A DNA stretch of 64,000 nt from RGIG3701 sp031553595 (GCA_031553595.1 JAVBLI010000010.1:1-64000), one strand, 5' to 3'; counted from the stretch's first letter, positions 25,487 to 35,054 are shown. The notes: generated from the letters alone by a model not told the origin. A program made the numbers and translations.

Positions 25487-26998
25487 ATGCCCAGCCGTTT
25501 TTTTCTATCTTTTTTTCTGTGCCTGGCTCTCTTGCCCACGGCTGTACAGGCCCAGCTCTCCACGTCGGGTGACGAGCAGAACATCTTCGTGAAGCAGCGA
25601 AACGAATTGCGCAAAGAGTATCAGAAAAAAATGGAGGCGCTGGCGGCCGACTGCGAGAAACAGGGCCTCGCCGAGCAGGCGGCTTTTACGCGAAAATGGA
25701 TGGCGCCGCGGGCAAAAGATAAAATTTACGTCGCCATGCTGCCCGATATGATGGACGAGCCGCTGGTGGGGGAGGATGCCACGGAAGCTCAGCTGGCGTG
25801 GGAAAAAAAGTTCAAAAAATTGCGACAGGACCAGGGGACGGAGCTGCTGAAGCTCAGCCGAAAGGCGGTGCAGCATAAGCATCCGTCGCTGGGTTTCGAC
25901 GTGCTGATGGATGCGCTGCGGGAAGACCCGGATCAAAAATCGGCCCGAAAAATCGTGGGTTTCGTTCCGTATAAAAACCAGTGGTGTTCCCCTTACGACG
26001 CGCAGCAGTTGCGGGCCGGGAAGGTGGATCATCCGCGTTTCGGGTGGATTCCGCAAAAATATGTGAAGAAATACGAGGATGGCCAGCGTTTCGTGAATCA
26101 GAAATGGATCTCGGCCGAGGATGAAGCGGCGGCGCGACGGGCGAGCATCCAGAAAGGTTGGGTCGTCGAGACCGCGCACTTCGAGATACGCACGAATCAC
26201 AGCCTGGAGGCTGGCGTGAAGCTGGGCAAAGACCTGGAAAAACTTTACCGGGTGTGGAAGCAGCTTTTCCTGCGGTATTTCGCGTCCGAGGTGCAGGTGA
26301 AGGCACTTTTTGAGGGGAAAAATGCCGGCCTGACCGCGCCGGCGAAACATAAAGTCCTCTTCTTTCGCTCCCGCGAGGATTATAATCGGTATCTGAGGCC
26401 GAAAGAGCCGAACATCGATCGATCGCTGGGGCTGTATGCTACCGGCGACAAAACGGCGTATTTCTTCGCCGGGAAGGATTACGACCCGCGAACGATGTTT
26501 CATGAGGCGACGCACCAACTTTTCGCGGAGATCGGAAAGGTTTCAAATCAGTCGGGGCTGCAGCCGAATTACTGGATCGTCGAGGGCGTCGCGATGTATA
26601 TGGAAACGCTGCACGACGAGGACGGATTCCATGTCGTGGGCGGTTTCGACGATCACCGCATGCTCGTGGCGCGATTTCATTACCTGAAAGAAAAATTTTA
26701 CGTGCCCCTGGCGAATTTGTGCCAGATGGACATCCACGCGTATCAGCAAGACCCGAACGTCGTGCGGATTTACAGCCAGTCGGCGGCGCTCATGCACTTC
26801 CTGGTTTATTACGACGACGGCGTTTACCGAGACGCGATGGTGCAGTGCCTGGTGGATGTGTATGCCGCGAAGAGTACGCTGCAACTGGTGCCCAAGCGAC
26901 TCGGGAAGAGTTTCGAGCAACTGGATAAAGAGTATGACGCGTTCATCTCACGGAACAAGGAAGAGCTGGATAAATATCAGTTCAGCGACAGGGAATGA
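25487..26998 (+). CDS. secreted zinc metallopeptidase (HEATH gluzincin), DUF1570-like
   Basis: 503 residues from the ATG at 25487, preceded by ACGGAG. The signal peptide ends near residue 22 (TAVQAQ). A lysine- and charge-rich region follows to about 200. The C-terminal half holds HEATH at residues 339-343 and IVEGVAMYME with Glu near 366, i.e. HExxH plus a Glu 23 residues later, the gluzincin zinc site. Similar planctomycetal proteins are annotated DUF1570. It probably cleaves proteins outside the cytosol. The three preceding genes are on the same strand and every spacer holds a heptad element. The in-frame sequence upstream of this ATG is the repeat, not protein. Confidence 0.8.
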   Translation: MPSRFFLSFFLCLALLPTAVQAQLSTSGDEQNIFVKQRNELRKEYQKKMEALAADCEKQGLAEQAAFTRKWMAPRAKDKIYVAMLPDMMDEPLVGEDATEAQLAWEKKFKKLRQDQGTELLKLSRKAVQHKHPSLGFDVLMDALREDPDQKSARKIVGFVPYKNQWCSPYDAQQLRAGKVDHPRFGWIPQKYVKKYEDGQRFVNQKWISAEDEAAARRASIQKGWVVETAHFEIRTNHSLEAGVKLGKDLEKLYRVWKQLFLRYFASEVQVKALFEGKNAGLTAPAKHKVLFFRSREDYNRYLRPKEPNIDRSLGLYATGDKTAYFFAGKDYDPRTMFHEATHQLFAEIGKVSNQSGLQPNYWIVEGVAMYMETLHDEDGFHVVGGFDDHRMLVARFHYLKEKFYVPLANLCQMDIHAYQQDPNVVRIYSQSAALMHFLVYYDDGVYRDAMVQCLVDVYAAKSTLQLVPKRLGKSFEQLDKEYDAFISRNKEELDKYQFSDRE

Positions 26999-27016
26999 CG
27001 GGGGAAAACGTGGAAT

Positions 27017-27057
27017 AAAAAAAGAGGAATGCCGCGGGCGTTCTGCGAACATTCCTC
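27017..27057 (-). terminator. rho-independent terminator of the esterase gene
   Basis: Stem GAGGAATG (27024-27031) with CATTCCTC (27050-27057); on the minus strand it is followed by seven T. It lies between convergent genes. Confidence 0.75.
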
Positions 27058-27083
27058 ATTCCTCGTAACGGCGTTCGCCGCTT

Positions 27084-27881
27084 TTATTTCTTCTGCTCAA
27101 GCAGCCACAACTGCAATTCTTCGTTATTATACGCCGGCGTCCAGACGTCATGCCCCACGCCGGGCAGCTCGGTGTACTTCATTTTCGGGTTCACGTCTTT
27201 CAGCGCCTCGGCCGCGTTTCGGCTCCGCTGAACCGGCACCGCGCCGTCCGCGTCCCCATGGAAAATCCAGATGGGCAGATCGCGCACGTGCTGCGTGTTT
27301 TTGAGCGCCTCGTTATCCGCGCCGCCACAGAGGGGGATGGCCGCCGCAATTTCGTCGCCCCAGCGGACAACGTAATCAAAGGTCCCGTAACCGCCCATGG
27401 ACAGGCCGGTGACGTAAATGCATTTTTCATCCACAGGCAGGTTTTTGATCATGTCCTGCACCACTTCCCGCGTCATCCGCAGCGCCGGCGCCGGTTCGTC
27501 AGGTGTGGCGTGCGTCTTCTGATCGCTCCAGGAAACCTCGCACCATTTTTCGCCGTTCGGACACTGCGGCGCGACGGCGTACATCTTCCGGCCATGCTCG
27601 CCGAAAATGAAATGCATCCACTCGTCGTGCCCGATTTGGGCCTCATTATTATCGCCCCGCTCGCCGGCCCCGTGCAGGAAAATGATCAGCGGATACTTCT
27701 CGCCTTCCACCACTTCCGGCGCGTACATGCGGTATTTAAGCGTGCCGCCATTCGGGGATTCCCACTCGCATTTCGCGAACTCGGCGTGTTTCTCGGGAAA
27801 CTGCGTCTCGGCCCGCAGTGGTGTATGGTACACAATAAACATACTTAAAACAATCGTCGTCCATAAAAAACGGTGGGACAT
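27084..27881 (-). CDS. secreted alpha/beta-hydrolase (feruloyl esterase/PHB depolymerase-like)
   Basis: 265 residues from the ATG at 27881, chosen because GGAG lies six bases upstream; an ATG 12 bp earlier is possible. The signal peptide spans about 1-24. IIFLHGAGERGDN is the oxyanion-side segment and GLSMGGYGTFDY near 156 is the nucleophile elbow with Ser. The late FHGDADGAVP holds the acid, and GVGHDVW near 249 holds the His. This is the family of secreted prolyl-oligopeptidase-like/dienelactone-type esterases used on plant esters. Exact substrate unknown. Minus-strand genes lie upstream; the spacing of 20 bp to the PEP-CTERM gene end suggests co-transcription. Confidence 0.85.
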   Translation of the reverse strand: MSHRFLWTTIVLSMFIVYHTPLRAETQFPEKHAEFAKCEWESPNGGTLKYRMYAPEVVEGEKYPLIIFLHGAGERGDNNEAQIGHDEWMHFIFGEHGRKMYAVAPQCPNGEKWCEVSWSDQKTHATPDEPAPALRMTREVVQDMIKNLPVDEKCIYVTGLSMGGYGTFDYVVRWGDEIAAAIPLCGGADNEALKNTQHVRDLPIWIFHGDADGAVPVQRSRNAAEALKDVNPKMKYTELPGVGHDVWTPAYNNEELQLWLLEQKK

Positions 27882-27901
27882 GCAAAACTCCATTTCGAAA
27901 A

Positions 27902-29704
27902 TCAGATTTCAGCCATTTTTTTCTTTTGCCACACGGCGATACAACCAAAAAGCATTGCGATCAGCATCATCGCCCACGTTGTTGGCTCCGGCGTAACGGA
28001 TTCGTTGTTGAGATTGCCGTATCCGAGCAACTGAAATCCGCCCCACTGCTGCTGGGAGCTTCCGCCGACATTACCGAATGTTCCGGAAATCGTTCCCGCG
28101 GCGTCGGCGTAAACCCAGAAACTGGCGCCGGCCTGACTGGAAATTGTTTGCTCGCCGTTGTCCATAATCTCATCCGCGACAGTAAACGAGGCGTTGTCGT
28201 GCCATCCGCTGAGCAGGATCAGTTGATACAAATCACCGGCCTCCAGGCCGCCGATTTCCCATTCCAGCGGCGTGGTCGTCGCCAAATCATTCGGATGGTT
28301 TCCGAAAAGATAATCGCCCTGTAAATCGTCGCGCCCCGACTGGCCGCCCCACCCCGCAAGGAACTGGGGATTATTGATCGGATCGCTTCCTTCGGTGCTG
28401 AAATAAATGCCGGTGAGGTTGCCTGCCGAGTCTTTCAGCGGGTCCGATTTATATCCTGGTGTGGCGAGGGCAATGGTGTCAGCCGCGTTGCCTTGGTAGC
28501 CTATAAACGTGTAAGCATTCCAGACTCCCCCCACTCCGGAGATCGGTGCGGCTCCTGTGTAAGTGATGGGGTCGGCGTATTGACCGTAAAAGTTCGTTCC
28601 ATCTACACCCTGGAGATCGACTGAAATAACCTGCTTCGGCGCGACCCTGTCGAAGGAAATGGAATCCGTGTTTTGCAGGAAATCGCTCGGCAGGAAAAGA
28701 GACAACGGTCCGGAAGGCGTCTGGCCGAATATCGCCGTGGCTTCGCCCTTGGCGTTGGGGGCAAAAAATTGCGTCTGCCCGCCAACCTTTAGCTGGTAAA
28801 GCGAGGATGCAAAACCTGCCAAAGTAAGCGATTCGTAATTCCCCGGCGTGCCGTTGAGCCGCGCGACGGAGGCGGTCCACTCGCCGCTGTCATTCTTCAG
28901 GGAACGGGCCGGGCTGACGAGGCTCCCCGCTTTGTCCAGGAAGTTCATCGCGGAGCTGTCGGTGAAGCTGAGGCTCCATTGGGCGTTGGAGACGCTGGCA
29001 GAGGGAATCTTATCGACCAGAAACGCGCCGACATAAGCGTCCATGCCGACACCGGTCCCCACAAAATTGAGATTGAAAACATCGCCCGCTTTGACGCCGG
29101 CCAGATCGAAGAAATAAATATCCGGGGTGCCGTTGGCCGTCAGTGAGATCGTCCCGCTGGAGGTGGAAAATGCTGAAGCACCAGTATTGCGGCCCCGCAT
29201 TTCAAGTGTTTGCGAACCGGTCGTCGCGCCGGTTATGTCCCACATCACGCCGATTCGCACGCGGTCGAACGCCTGGGTGAAAACCATTTGCGCGCCGTCT
29301 GTAGCGGTTCCGGTGCAATAACCGGCTGGTTGGAAGGATGTGCAATAGCCGGATAGGTCTGCGGTTCCTGTAATAGCGTCGATCGACAAACTATTGTTTC
29401 TCCCCTGTGGAGCTGATCCCATATAATTCACCCCCCAATCATACGCCGGGCCGGTCTCCCAATTAATCCCGCCGTTGGTGGCGTAGATGCCGCCGTCGTT
29501 GGTGATGAGGGTTTTCGGCACCGCCGGGGAGCGGTATCGGATGGCGGTCGCGGTTCCGTTGTACATGGTGTCGATTTCCGCCCCGACGTAGGAGATGTAG
29601 TCAATCGCCACAAGCTGGGAAGCGGCGGCGAACTGCAAGCATAACGCCAACACAAAGACGGCAAGATGCCGCGATGCCGAGATCAACGTTTTTGTAAGTT
29701 TCAT
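27902..29704 (-). CDS. PEP-CTERM sorting-domain protein
   Basis: 600 residues from the ATG at 29704, preceded by GGAGGGGG. The N-terminal signal peptide spans about 1-31. The body is low in Cys and rich in Gly, Ser and Thr, without a domain I recognise. The C-terminus shows PEPTTW near residue 572, then a hydrophobic helix and the basic KKK end, the classical PEP-CTERM signal processed by exosortase. It is therefore probably exported and cleaved at the membrane, perhaps as part of the extracellular matrix. No exosortase gene is in the window. The next gene downstream (esterase) is 20 bp away. Confidence 0.88.
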   Translation of the reverse strand: MKLTKTLISASRHLAVFVLALCLQFAAASQLVAIDYISYVGAEIDTMYNGTATAIRYRSPAVPKTLITNDGGIYATNGGINWETGPAYDWGVNYMGSAPQGRNNSLSIDAITGTADLSGYCTSFQPAGYCTGTATDGAQMVFTQAFDRVRIGVMWDITGATTGSQTLEMRGRNTGASAFSTSSGTISLTANGTPDIYFFDLAGVKAGDVFNLNFVGTGVGMDAYVGAFLVDKIPSASVSNAQWSLSFTDSSAMNFLDKAGSLVSPARSLKNDSGEWTASVARLNGTPGNYESLTLAGFASSLYQLKVGGQTQFFAPNAKGEATAIFGQTPSGPLSLFLPSDFLQNTDSISFDRVAPKQVISVDLQGVDGTNFYGQYADPITYTGAAPISGVGGVWNAYTFIGYQGNAADTIALATPGYKSDPLKDSAGNLTGIYFSTEGSDPINNPQFLAGWGGQSGRDDLQGDYLFGNHPNDLATTTPLEWEIGGLEAGDLYQLILLSGWHDNASFTVADEIMDNGEQTISSQAGASFWVYADAAGTISGTFGNVGGSSQQQWGGFQLLGYGNLNNESVTPEPTTWAMMLIAMLFGCIAVWQKKKMAEI

Positions 29705-29862
29705 ATAATTCCCCCTCCACATTGCGCAAAAAAGTATCGCCGGATGGACAAAAACATCAAAGCATCCTATAATTATAATCGGAATGGCACGGGAAAGCAA
29801 GAAAAAAACGCGGTTTTTTCGTTTTTTTCAGCAGGCCAACACATAAATTACCGCCGGAATGA

Positions 29863-32800
29863 TTATTCTATGTCTTTATCGTAAACTTTCTCCCCCTGGA
29901 TGATCGCCTCGACACGGGCGGCTTCTTCTTCCAGACGTTTTTCGTACTTTTGCTCGGCCTGGATTTCGCCGTCGATCGTGAGCCGGAAGCCGGGCATGTC
30001 ATTACGCGGCGTCTTTTCCAGCGTTTTCTTTCCGGCCGTGATGATGGAGAGGGCTTCTTTGTAAGCGGCGCTCTTTTTGTCCATCTTCTCCAGGCACGGG
30101 CTAAGCTCGGGGCGGTCGAACCACACGCCGTTCGCCTTGTCCTGGCGGTTCAGGTCTTCGCCGGTCAGCTCGGACAGACGCTTGAGTTGCTCGCCGTCCA
30201 GCGGGCTGCGGCCGAAACGGTTGTTCGGAAACGGCGTGCTGTAATCCGAATAATAGGGCGCGTTGATGTCGATCCACGTGATGATGCGGTCCTGATCCTC
30301 GGCGGTGAGCTTCAGGTGCTGGTCGACTTCCGCGTCGCCGTGACCTTCGAGAACGACTTTCGCCAGCGGACTGACATAAGACCCCCAGGAGCGCGGCTGC
30401 TGCACTTCCGTGGGCCCGGCGCCCACCACCTGGACGTATTTCCGGTTCTGCCGCAACTCGAAATACGCGTTGTTAAACACCAGATTTTTGTCGCCCGCCA
30501 GGCAGAGTTTCGCGGCGGCAGGCTCGCCCGCATCGTGACACCGGACGCAGTTGCGGTCGAAGACCGGCTGCACTTCCTCGGTAAAGGAAAAGAGCCGCGT
30601 CGGGCCGTGCCAGGGTTCGAGCTGGCTGGGTTTGCGCAGCAGCGCCTTGACGGTGTGCCGCGGCGCGACGGCGTTCAGGCGGTCGTCGTGGCAGCCGATA
30701 CACCCCTGCGTTTCGCCGGGACGCACGATTGTGCCGGAACGCATGGACTGGATCATTCGGCCGTCGGCGTCGAGAACCTGGAAGTAAAGGAAGGTGTCGG
30801 CGGGCACCTCAAAACTGGCGCTACCGTCGTCCTCTACGGGGACGGTGCCCAGGATGCGTTTGTTGTTGAAATCGTCCCACGCCATGCCCGGGGCCTGCTC
30901 GCCGGTGACGTTCCAGTCGGCCCGCGACCAAAACCGCTTTTCCGGCGACTCGATCACGCGGAGCCACTTGACCGTGCCTTTGGGAATCTGGTCCATGCCC
31001 GTGCCGTTGTAAACGTCGGAGACGTAAAACACGCCGGTCTTTTTCGTGAGGTCGATGCGAGGCTCCAGCACCCTCGGCGCCTCTCGCGGCATGATGAGCA
31101 TCGGGTCGAAACAGCCGTACTCGGAATCTTCCGGCTCGCGGTACAGTTCACGTTCTTCACCGTCAAGCGTCAGATAGCAGATCGCCATCTTTTCGCCCTG
31201 GCCCACGATTTGCCGGGCGCAGAGCACCTCGGTGGAGGAAATCGGGCACGGGTCTTCGTACTTCGGCGAGACGCGGGTGAAGGTGTCGTAGCTGCCCTGG
31301 ATGTTGATCAGTTCGCGGGCGGACTCGGGGAAAATCCGCACCACGGGCGGCTCGCCCTCGACTCCCTTCGTGCGGTCGATCACCGCGATCGCCCCCCACG
31401 GACGGTCGTGGCAGGAACTGAACGTGCAGCAGACGAGATTCGTGCCGGGCAGCATCCGGGCGTCGAGCACACCGCCGGGAGAGCCGGTGTTGTTGCCGTA
31501 ATACAGAGCATGGTTCGTGCCGTCGGGGTTCGTGACCCAGAGGCCCTGCGCGTCGCCGAAATTGCGGTCGACGTATTCCCAGCGGTCGTAAAGCAGTCGG
31601 CCGTCGGGCAGAACGCTGGCGTGGCCCTCGAAAAGGGTGCTGTGGCCGATCTGCTGGATGTTGGCGCCGTCGGCGTCCATCGTGTAAAGGTTGCACATGA
31701 TGTGGCGGTTGCACATGCAGAATTTCGGCTCGCGAGTGCTGGAAAAGGCGATTCGCCCGTCGGGGAGGTACACGGGGTCGATGTCCGTCAGGGCGGGGCC
31801 GAAGGTCAGTTGCGTGACTTTTTTCGTCGCTAAATCCATTTCGTAAATGTGGTAATCGTCGTGAATGTCGTTCCGCATGGAGAAGACGATTTTCTTGGCG
31901 TCCCATGAAATTTCCGGGTCGCGGATGACGCCGTGCTCGGATTCCAGGAGCGTTTTCACCTTGCCACCGTCGGCGTAGTCGATCATTCGCAGGGCGCTGC
32001 CGCCGGTGAAGCTGCCGGTGTTGATCTCGCCGGTCTGGAACATCGTTTCGGTGTTGTGATGGTCGGGGCGGTACTGTTTGCGGGCCACGAAAAGCAGCTT
32101 TTGGTTTTTCAGCGTTTTGATGTCCGTTTTCGGAGCCACGGAAAGGGTGCTCTCCACCACTTCGAGATTATCGGCCAGCGGGAAGATTTCGACTTTCGTG
32201 AAGGCGGCTTTTTCGGCGGCCCCGGTCTTCAGGAAGAGGCACGCGAATGGATTCGGGACGGTGTTGGCGTAGCGGGCCAGCTCCTTCCACGGGGCGCATT
32301 CCTCCATTTTGTAAGCGGCCACGTAGAGGTCGGTTTTGCGGTTGGTGAGCGATTTGCGGTAACATTCCAGACGCAGGAAGACCTTGCGGGCGTCCGGCGC
32401 GGGGGCTTCCACAGCCGGGTCGTTCGGGCGCGGGGGCAGGCCCTGGAATTTGACTTTCTGCGTGCCGTTCCAGTGGTCCATGCCGAGTGTGAAGACCGGC
32501 ACGGCATCATCGCCGCCGGCATATACCGAAACACCTGCCACGGCTTCGACCCGCACGCCGTCCAGCTCGACACACGCCTGGATCGCGAAATTTCCCCCCG
32601 GCGTTTGCGTTTTCAGCATCGGCGCATCATTCCGCGCGGCCCACATGTCGGTGTTCCCCAGCGCGGAGAGCATGACCCTTTTTTCGGCGTCTACAAAGAC
32701 GGTCGCGCTTTTCGCGCTGGGAATTTCCGCCGTCCAGCGGGTCTCGCCGAGTTGGACACCCTGGCCAACCGCGAGATGCACGCCATCTAGCTGGATTCCC

Positions 32801-32883
32801 TCCGCGAAAATCGTCAGGGACGCGACAGATAATAAAAACAGTCCGAGCACGGCGGACACGATAAGGGCGGGATAAATACGCAT
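29863..32883 (-). CDS. HzsA-related secreted c-type cytochrome with PD40-like repeats
   Basis: 1006 residues. The signal peptide spans about 1-28. The centre (about 330-520) has PD40/TolB-like repeats: YLPDGRIAFSSTRE, SVLPDGRLLYDRWEYVD and VLDARMLPGTN. This matches the family named after the middle domain of hydrazine synthase alpha. Two CxxCH haem c motifs follow, CIGCH near 727 and CVRCH near 778, then a C-terminal region ending in a charged helix. It is expected to be periplasmic. There is no sign of the other hydrazine synthase subunits, so hydrazine synthesis is not implied; a sugar- or polymer-linked redox role is possible. Family placement is good, function unknown. Confidence 0.82.
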   Translation of the reverse strand: MRIYPALIVSAVLGLFLLSVASLTIFAEGIQLDGVHLAVGQGVQLGETRWTAEIPSAKSATVFVDAEKRVMLSALGNTDMWAARNDAPMLKTQTPGGNFAIQACVELDGVRVEAVAGVSVYAGGDDAVPVFTLGMDHWNGTQKVKFQGLPPRPNDPAVEAPAPDARKVFLRLECYRKSLTNRKTDLYVAAYKMEECAPWKELARYANTVPNPFACLFLKTGAAEKAAFTKVEIFPLADNLEVVESTLSVAPKTDIKTLKNQKLLFVARKQYRPDHHNTETMFQTGEINTGSFTGGSALRMIDYADGGKVKTLLESEHGVIRDPEISWDAKKIVFSMRNDIHDDYHIYEMDLATKKVTQLTFGPALTDIDPVYLPDGRIAFSSTREPKFCMCNRHIMCNLYTMDADGANIQQIGHSTLFEGHASVLPDGRLLYDRWEYVDRNFGDAQGLWVTNPDGTNHALYYGNNTGSPGGVLDARMLPGTNLVCCTFSSCHDRPWGAIAVIDRTKGVEGEPPVVRIFPESARELINIQGSYDTFTRVSPKYEDPCPISSTEVLCARQIVGQGEKMAICYLTLDGEERELYREPEDSEYGCFDPMLIMPREAPRVLEPRIDLTKKTGVFYVSDVYNGTGMDQIPKGTVKWLRVIESPEKRFWSRADWNVTGEQAPGMAWDDFNNKRILGTVPVEDDGSASFEVPADTFLYFQVLDADGRMIQSMRSGTIVRPGETQGCIGCHDDRLNAVAPRHTVKALLRKPSQLEPWHGPTRLFSFTEEVQPVFDRNCVRCHDAGEPAAAKLCLAGDKNLVFNNAYFELRQNRKYVQVVGAGPTEVQQPRSWGSYVSPLAKVVLEGHGDAEVDQHLKLTAEDQDRIITWIDINAPYYSDYSTPFPNNRFGRSPLDGEQLKRLSELTGEDLNRQDKANGVWFDRPELSPCLEKMDKKSAAYKEALSIITAGKKTLEKTPRNDMPGFRLTIDGEIQAEQKYEKRLEEEAARVEAIIQGEKVYDKDIE

Positions 32884-32915
32884 ATTTTCTTTCTGTTTAG
32901 ATACACCATCGGGGA

Positions 32916-32944
32916 TTTACAGTCACAACTCTCTCCATTATAAT
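32916..32944 (+). promoter_or_regulatory. promoter of the CPBP protease gene
   Basis: TTTACA (32916-32921), a 17-bp spacer and TATAAT (32939-32944), about 70 bp before the start at 33015. Confidence 0.65.
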
Positions 32945-33014
32945 ATACGTAAGCTGCGAAATAAAGAGACGCCGCGGTTTTTTTGCGTTTTTTGTGAAAA
33001 AAGGTGAGCTTTCG

Positions 33015-34013
33015 GTGGACGAAAATACGCTGGCCCTGATCATGGTGGTACTATTAATCGTTCCCTTCGTTTTGGCGTGGGGATGGATTTTGTATCGAAA
33101 TCTTGCGATTCACGAACCGATTTTTCCGCGGCTGGAACCGGCGCGGACGGCGAAATGGGGAGCGCCGGCGGTGTGCTTTATTTTTTGCATGTTTCTGCTT
33201 CTGCCGTCGTGTTTCGACATGATTCTTGGCAGGGTTCAGGAAGCGCCCGGCGGCGCAGGCCGGGTTATTTCCGTTATTCGGGATGGAGGCACGGGTGAGA
33301 ACCCCCCGGCTCCCGGTGAGGAAAAAACGGATAATAAAACGCTCGAGGAACTGAAAGAATCCGCGGCGCATCCGCTGGTGCTGTACCTTCACGAAAACCC
33401 CTCGGCGATGAAATATCTTTTTGCGTTTCTTGTTGCGGCGCTGTGCGTGCCGTTCACGGAGGAATTCGTTTTTCGGGTGATTGTCCAAGGATGGCTGGAG
33501 GCGGGGGAGCGGCAGGCGTGGGGAATGTCGCGTCGCCACGGCGTGGGGGCACTGCTCTTGACGGCAGCGTTTTTCACGCTCATCCATTTCCGCCCCGCCG
33601 GAGATATTCATCTGTCCGCAGAACGGCTGGGCGAGCTGTTTACCTGCCAGCTGGGGGCGTATTTTCTGCTGCTGGCCGTTTCCTTCGTGGTGCTGAGAGT
33701 GTTTTGCCGCGCGACTTGGCGGGACATCGGGATGGACTTCCGGCACTGGAGAAAAGATATTCTGCTGGGGTGCCTGGCGTACGCCGTGGTCGCGCTGCCC
33801 ACGGGGCTGATGATGCTCCTGGCCACGGCGGTGGATTTCAATAATCGCTTCGGCGTCGTCGCAGACCCCATCGCGCTAGTGCCGCTGGCACTGGTGCTCG
33901 GCCTGCTTTACTGGCGCACCCACCGCATCCTGCCGTGTTTCACCGCCCACGCACTGTTTAACGCCCAGGCGGTCTTGTTCAGCATGATGACGTCGCTGCG
34001 AATTGATAATTGA
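33015..34013 (+). CDS. CPBP-family intramembrane metalloprotease (Abi/Rce1-like)
   Basis: 332 residues from the GTG at 33015, which has AAGGTGAG seven bases before it. A GTG at 32994 is also in frame but has no ribosome site. Several TM helices are visible. EEFVFR near residue 148 is the family EExxxR motif; the segment FTLIHFR near 184 and HALFNAQ near 312 give the conserved His and HxxxN. CPBP proteins cleave inside the membrane and include CAAX-type and bacteriocin-immunity relatives. No partner is known. The final residues RIDN and the TGA stop are encoded by the AATTGAT element at 34001. Confidence 0.85.
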   Translation: MDENTLALIMVVLLIVPFVLAWGWILYRNLAIHEPIFPRLEPARTAKWGAPAVCFIFCMFLLLPSCFDMILGRVQEAPGGAGRVISVIRDGGTGENPPAPGEEKTDNKTLEELKESAAHPLVLYLHENPSAMKYLFAFLVAALCVPFTEEFVFRVIVQGWLEAGERQAWGMSRRHGVGALLLTAAFFTLIHFRPAGDIHLSAERLGELFTCQLGAYFLLLAVSFVVLRVFCRATWRDIGMDFRHWRKDILLGCLAYAVVALPTGLMMLLATAVDFNNRFGVVADPIALVPLALVLGLLYWRTHRILPCFTAHALFNAQAVLFSMMTSLRIDN

Positions 34014-34095
34014 TAATTGATAATTAACGCAAGCGAGCCACCGGCCTAAAGATTGCTACTTCGCAGTTAATTATCAATTGTCAATTATCAATTCT
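34001..34095. repeat. AATTGAT heptad element with GCAAGCG core (H2)
   Basis: Left arm AATTGAT x3 then AATTAAC; core ACGCAAGCGAGCCACCGGCC to CTTCGCAG; right arm TTAATT-ATCAATT-GTCAATT-ATCAATT. It lies between convergent genes and supplies the stop codons of both, TGA for the CPBP gene and TGA for the GDPD gene on the other strand. Confidence 0.87.
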
Positions 34096-34904
34096 AAAAG
34101 CGAGTCCGGCGAGTCGGTAGTGATGCTTCGCACGCCCATGTCCAGCAGGCGGCGCATGTCGGCGGGGATGTTCACGGTCCAGCACCAGACGGTGATGTTT
34201 TCGGCGGTGAGGGCGGCGGCGACCGCCGGCGTGAGGCTGCGGTGATCCATGTCCACCACGTTCGTGCGGCAGTCTTTCAGCGTGCGGACGACCCGTGCGA
34301 CGAGCGATTCATCGGTTTCGTTTTTCTCGCGCTTGCAGAGCCAGGCGGTGTGAATTTCGGGGGCAAGTTCTCGCATTTTTTTGAGCCGCGCGGCATTAAA
34401 GTCGATCACCACGGCCCGCTCCAGCAGTCCGGCAGTTTTTATTTCCGCCAACACTTTCTCCACGATTTCCAGCCCGTCCTTCATCTCGATCACGGACACG
34501 CAGGCGGTATCTTTCAGCAGGGCCAGCGCCGCGGCCAGTGTGGGGATACGCTCGCCCCGGTATTTCGCCGCTTTCCACGCCCCAGCGTCCAGTGTTTTAA
34601 TGAAGTCGGCGTCGCAAGCCGTCAGCGGCGCGTCCAGCCCGGCCGTGCGCTTCATGGACACGTCGTGCATCAAAAACGGCACGCCGTCGCGCGAAACATA
34701 CACGTCCATCTCCGCACCGTTCGCCCCGGCCTCCACCGCCATACGGATGGACGCCAGCGTATTTTCAGGTGCGACGCGCGAGAACCCCCGGTGCGCGACG
34801 CACTTCGCCTCCAGCGGCGCGGGCGCTTTGGGGAAGTCGTTCTCAGCCGCGAATGTGGAAACACAGCACATGAATGAAAGCGTCGGTAAAAGGAAGTGTT
34901 TCAT
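34074..34904 (-). CDS. secreted glycerophosphodiester phosphodiesterase
   Basis: 276 residues from the ATG at 34904, whose signal peptide (1-20, ending TFAAE) is intact; AAAGGAT precedes it. AHRGFSRVAPENTL starts the catalytic domain. GAEMDVYVSRDGVPFLMHD gives the metal-binding Glu and Asp and the second catalytic His. The C-terminal ITTDSPDSL is the usual barrel end. GDPD enzymes split glycerophosphodiesters into glycerol-3-phosphate and an alcohol. The last residues LELIIDN and the stop are encoded by the heptad element, so the natural end may have been altered by the repeat. Confidence 0.9.
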   Translation of the reverse strand: MKHFLLPTLSFMCCVSTFAAENDFPKAPAPLEAKCVAHRGFSRVAPENTLASIRMAVEAGANGAEMDVYVSRDGVPFLMHDVSMKRTAGLDAPLTACDADFIKTLDAGAWKAAKYRGERIPTLAAALALLKDTACVSVIEMKDGLEIVEKVLAEIKTAGLLERAVVIDFNAARLKKMRELAPEIHTAWLCKREKNETDESLVARVVRTLKDCRTNVVDMDHRSLTPAVAAALTAENITVWCWTVNIPADMRRLLDMGVRSITTDSPDSLLELIIDN

Positions 34905-34941
34905 GGGTGGAATCCTTTGTTTTTCCGAATGAAACATGCCA

Positions 34942-35043
34942 TAAAACAGCAGCCCGAAGTGCGAGCCGGGGATATCGCCGCCCGAAATGTGGTTAGCCCA
35001 TCGGTGGCACTATCCCGTCGCTCACGCTCCGGGCTGTTGGTGG
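34942..35043. repeat. diverged CAGCAGCC palindromic element, variant B1
   Basis: Left end AACAGCAGCCCGAAGTGCGA, right end TCACGCTCCGGGCTGTTGG. The outer arms pair with mismatches. The centre lacks the ACCGGAT pair of the A copies. It separates two minus-strand genes. Confidence 0.65.
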
Positions 35044-35054
35044 TTGTCAAAAAA

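Noticed and set aside
29950..31833. 627-codon frame antisense to the HzsA-related gene
   Set aside because: Shadow of third-position GC; no ribosome site or motifs, and the opposite strand is clearly coding.
29863..32883. Anammox hydrazine synthase
   Set aside because: Family resemblance is to the middle domain only and the partner subunits are absent.
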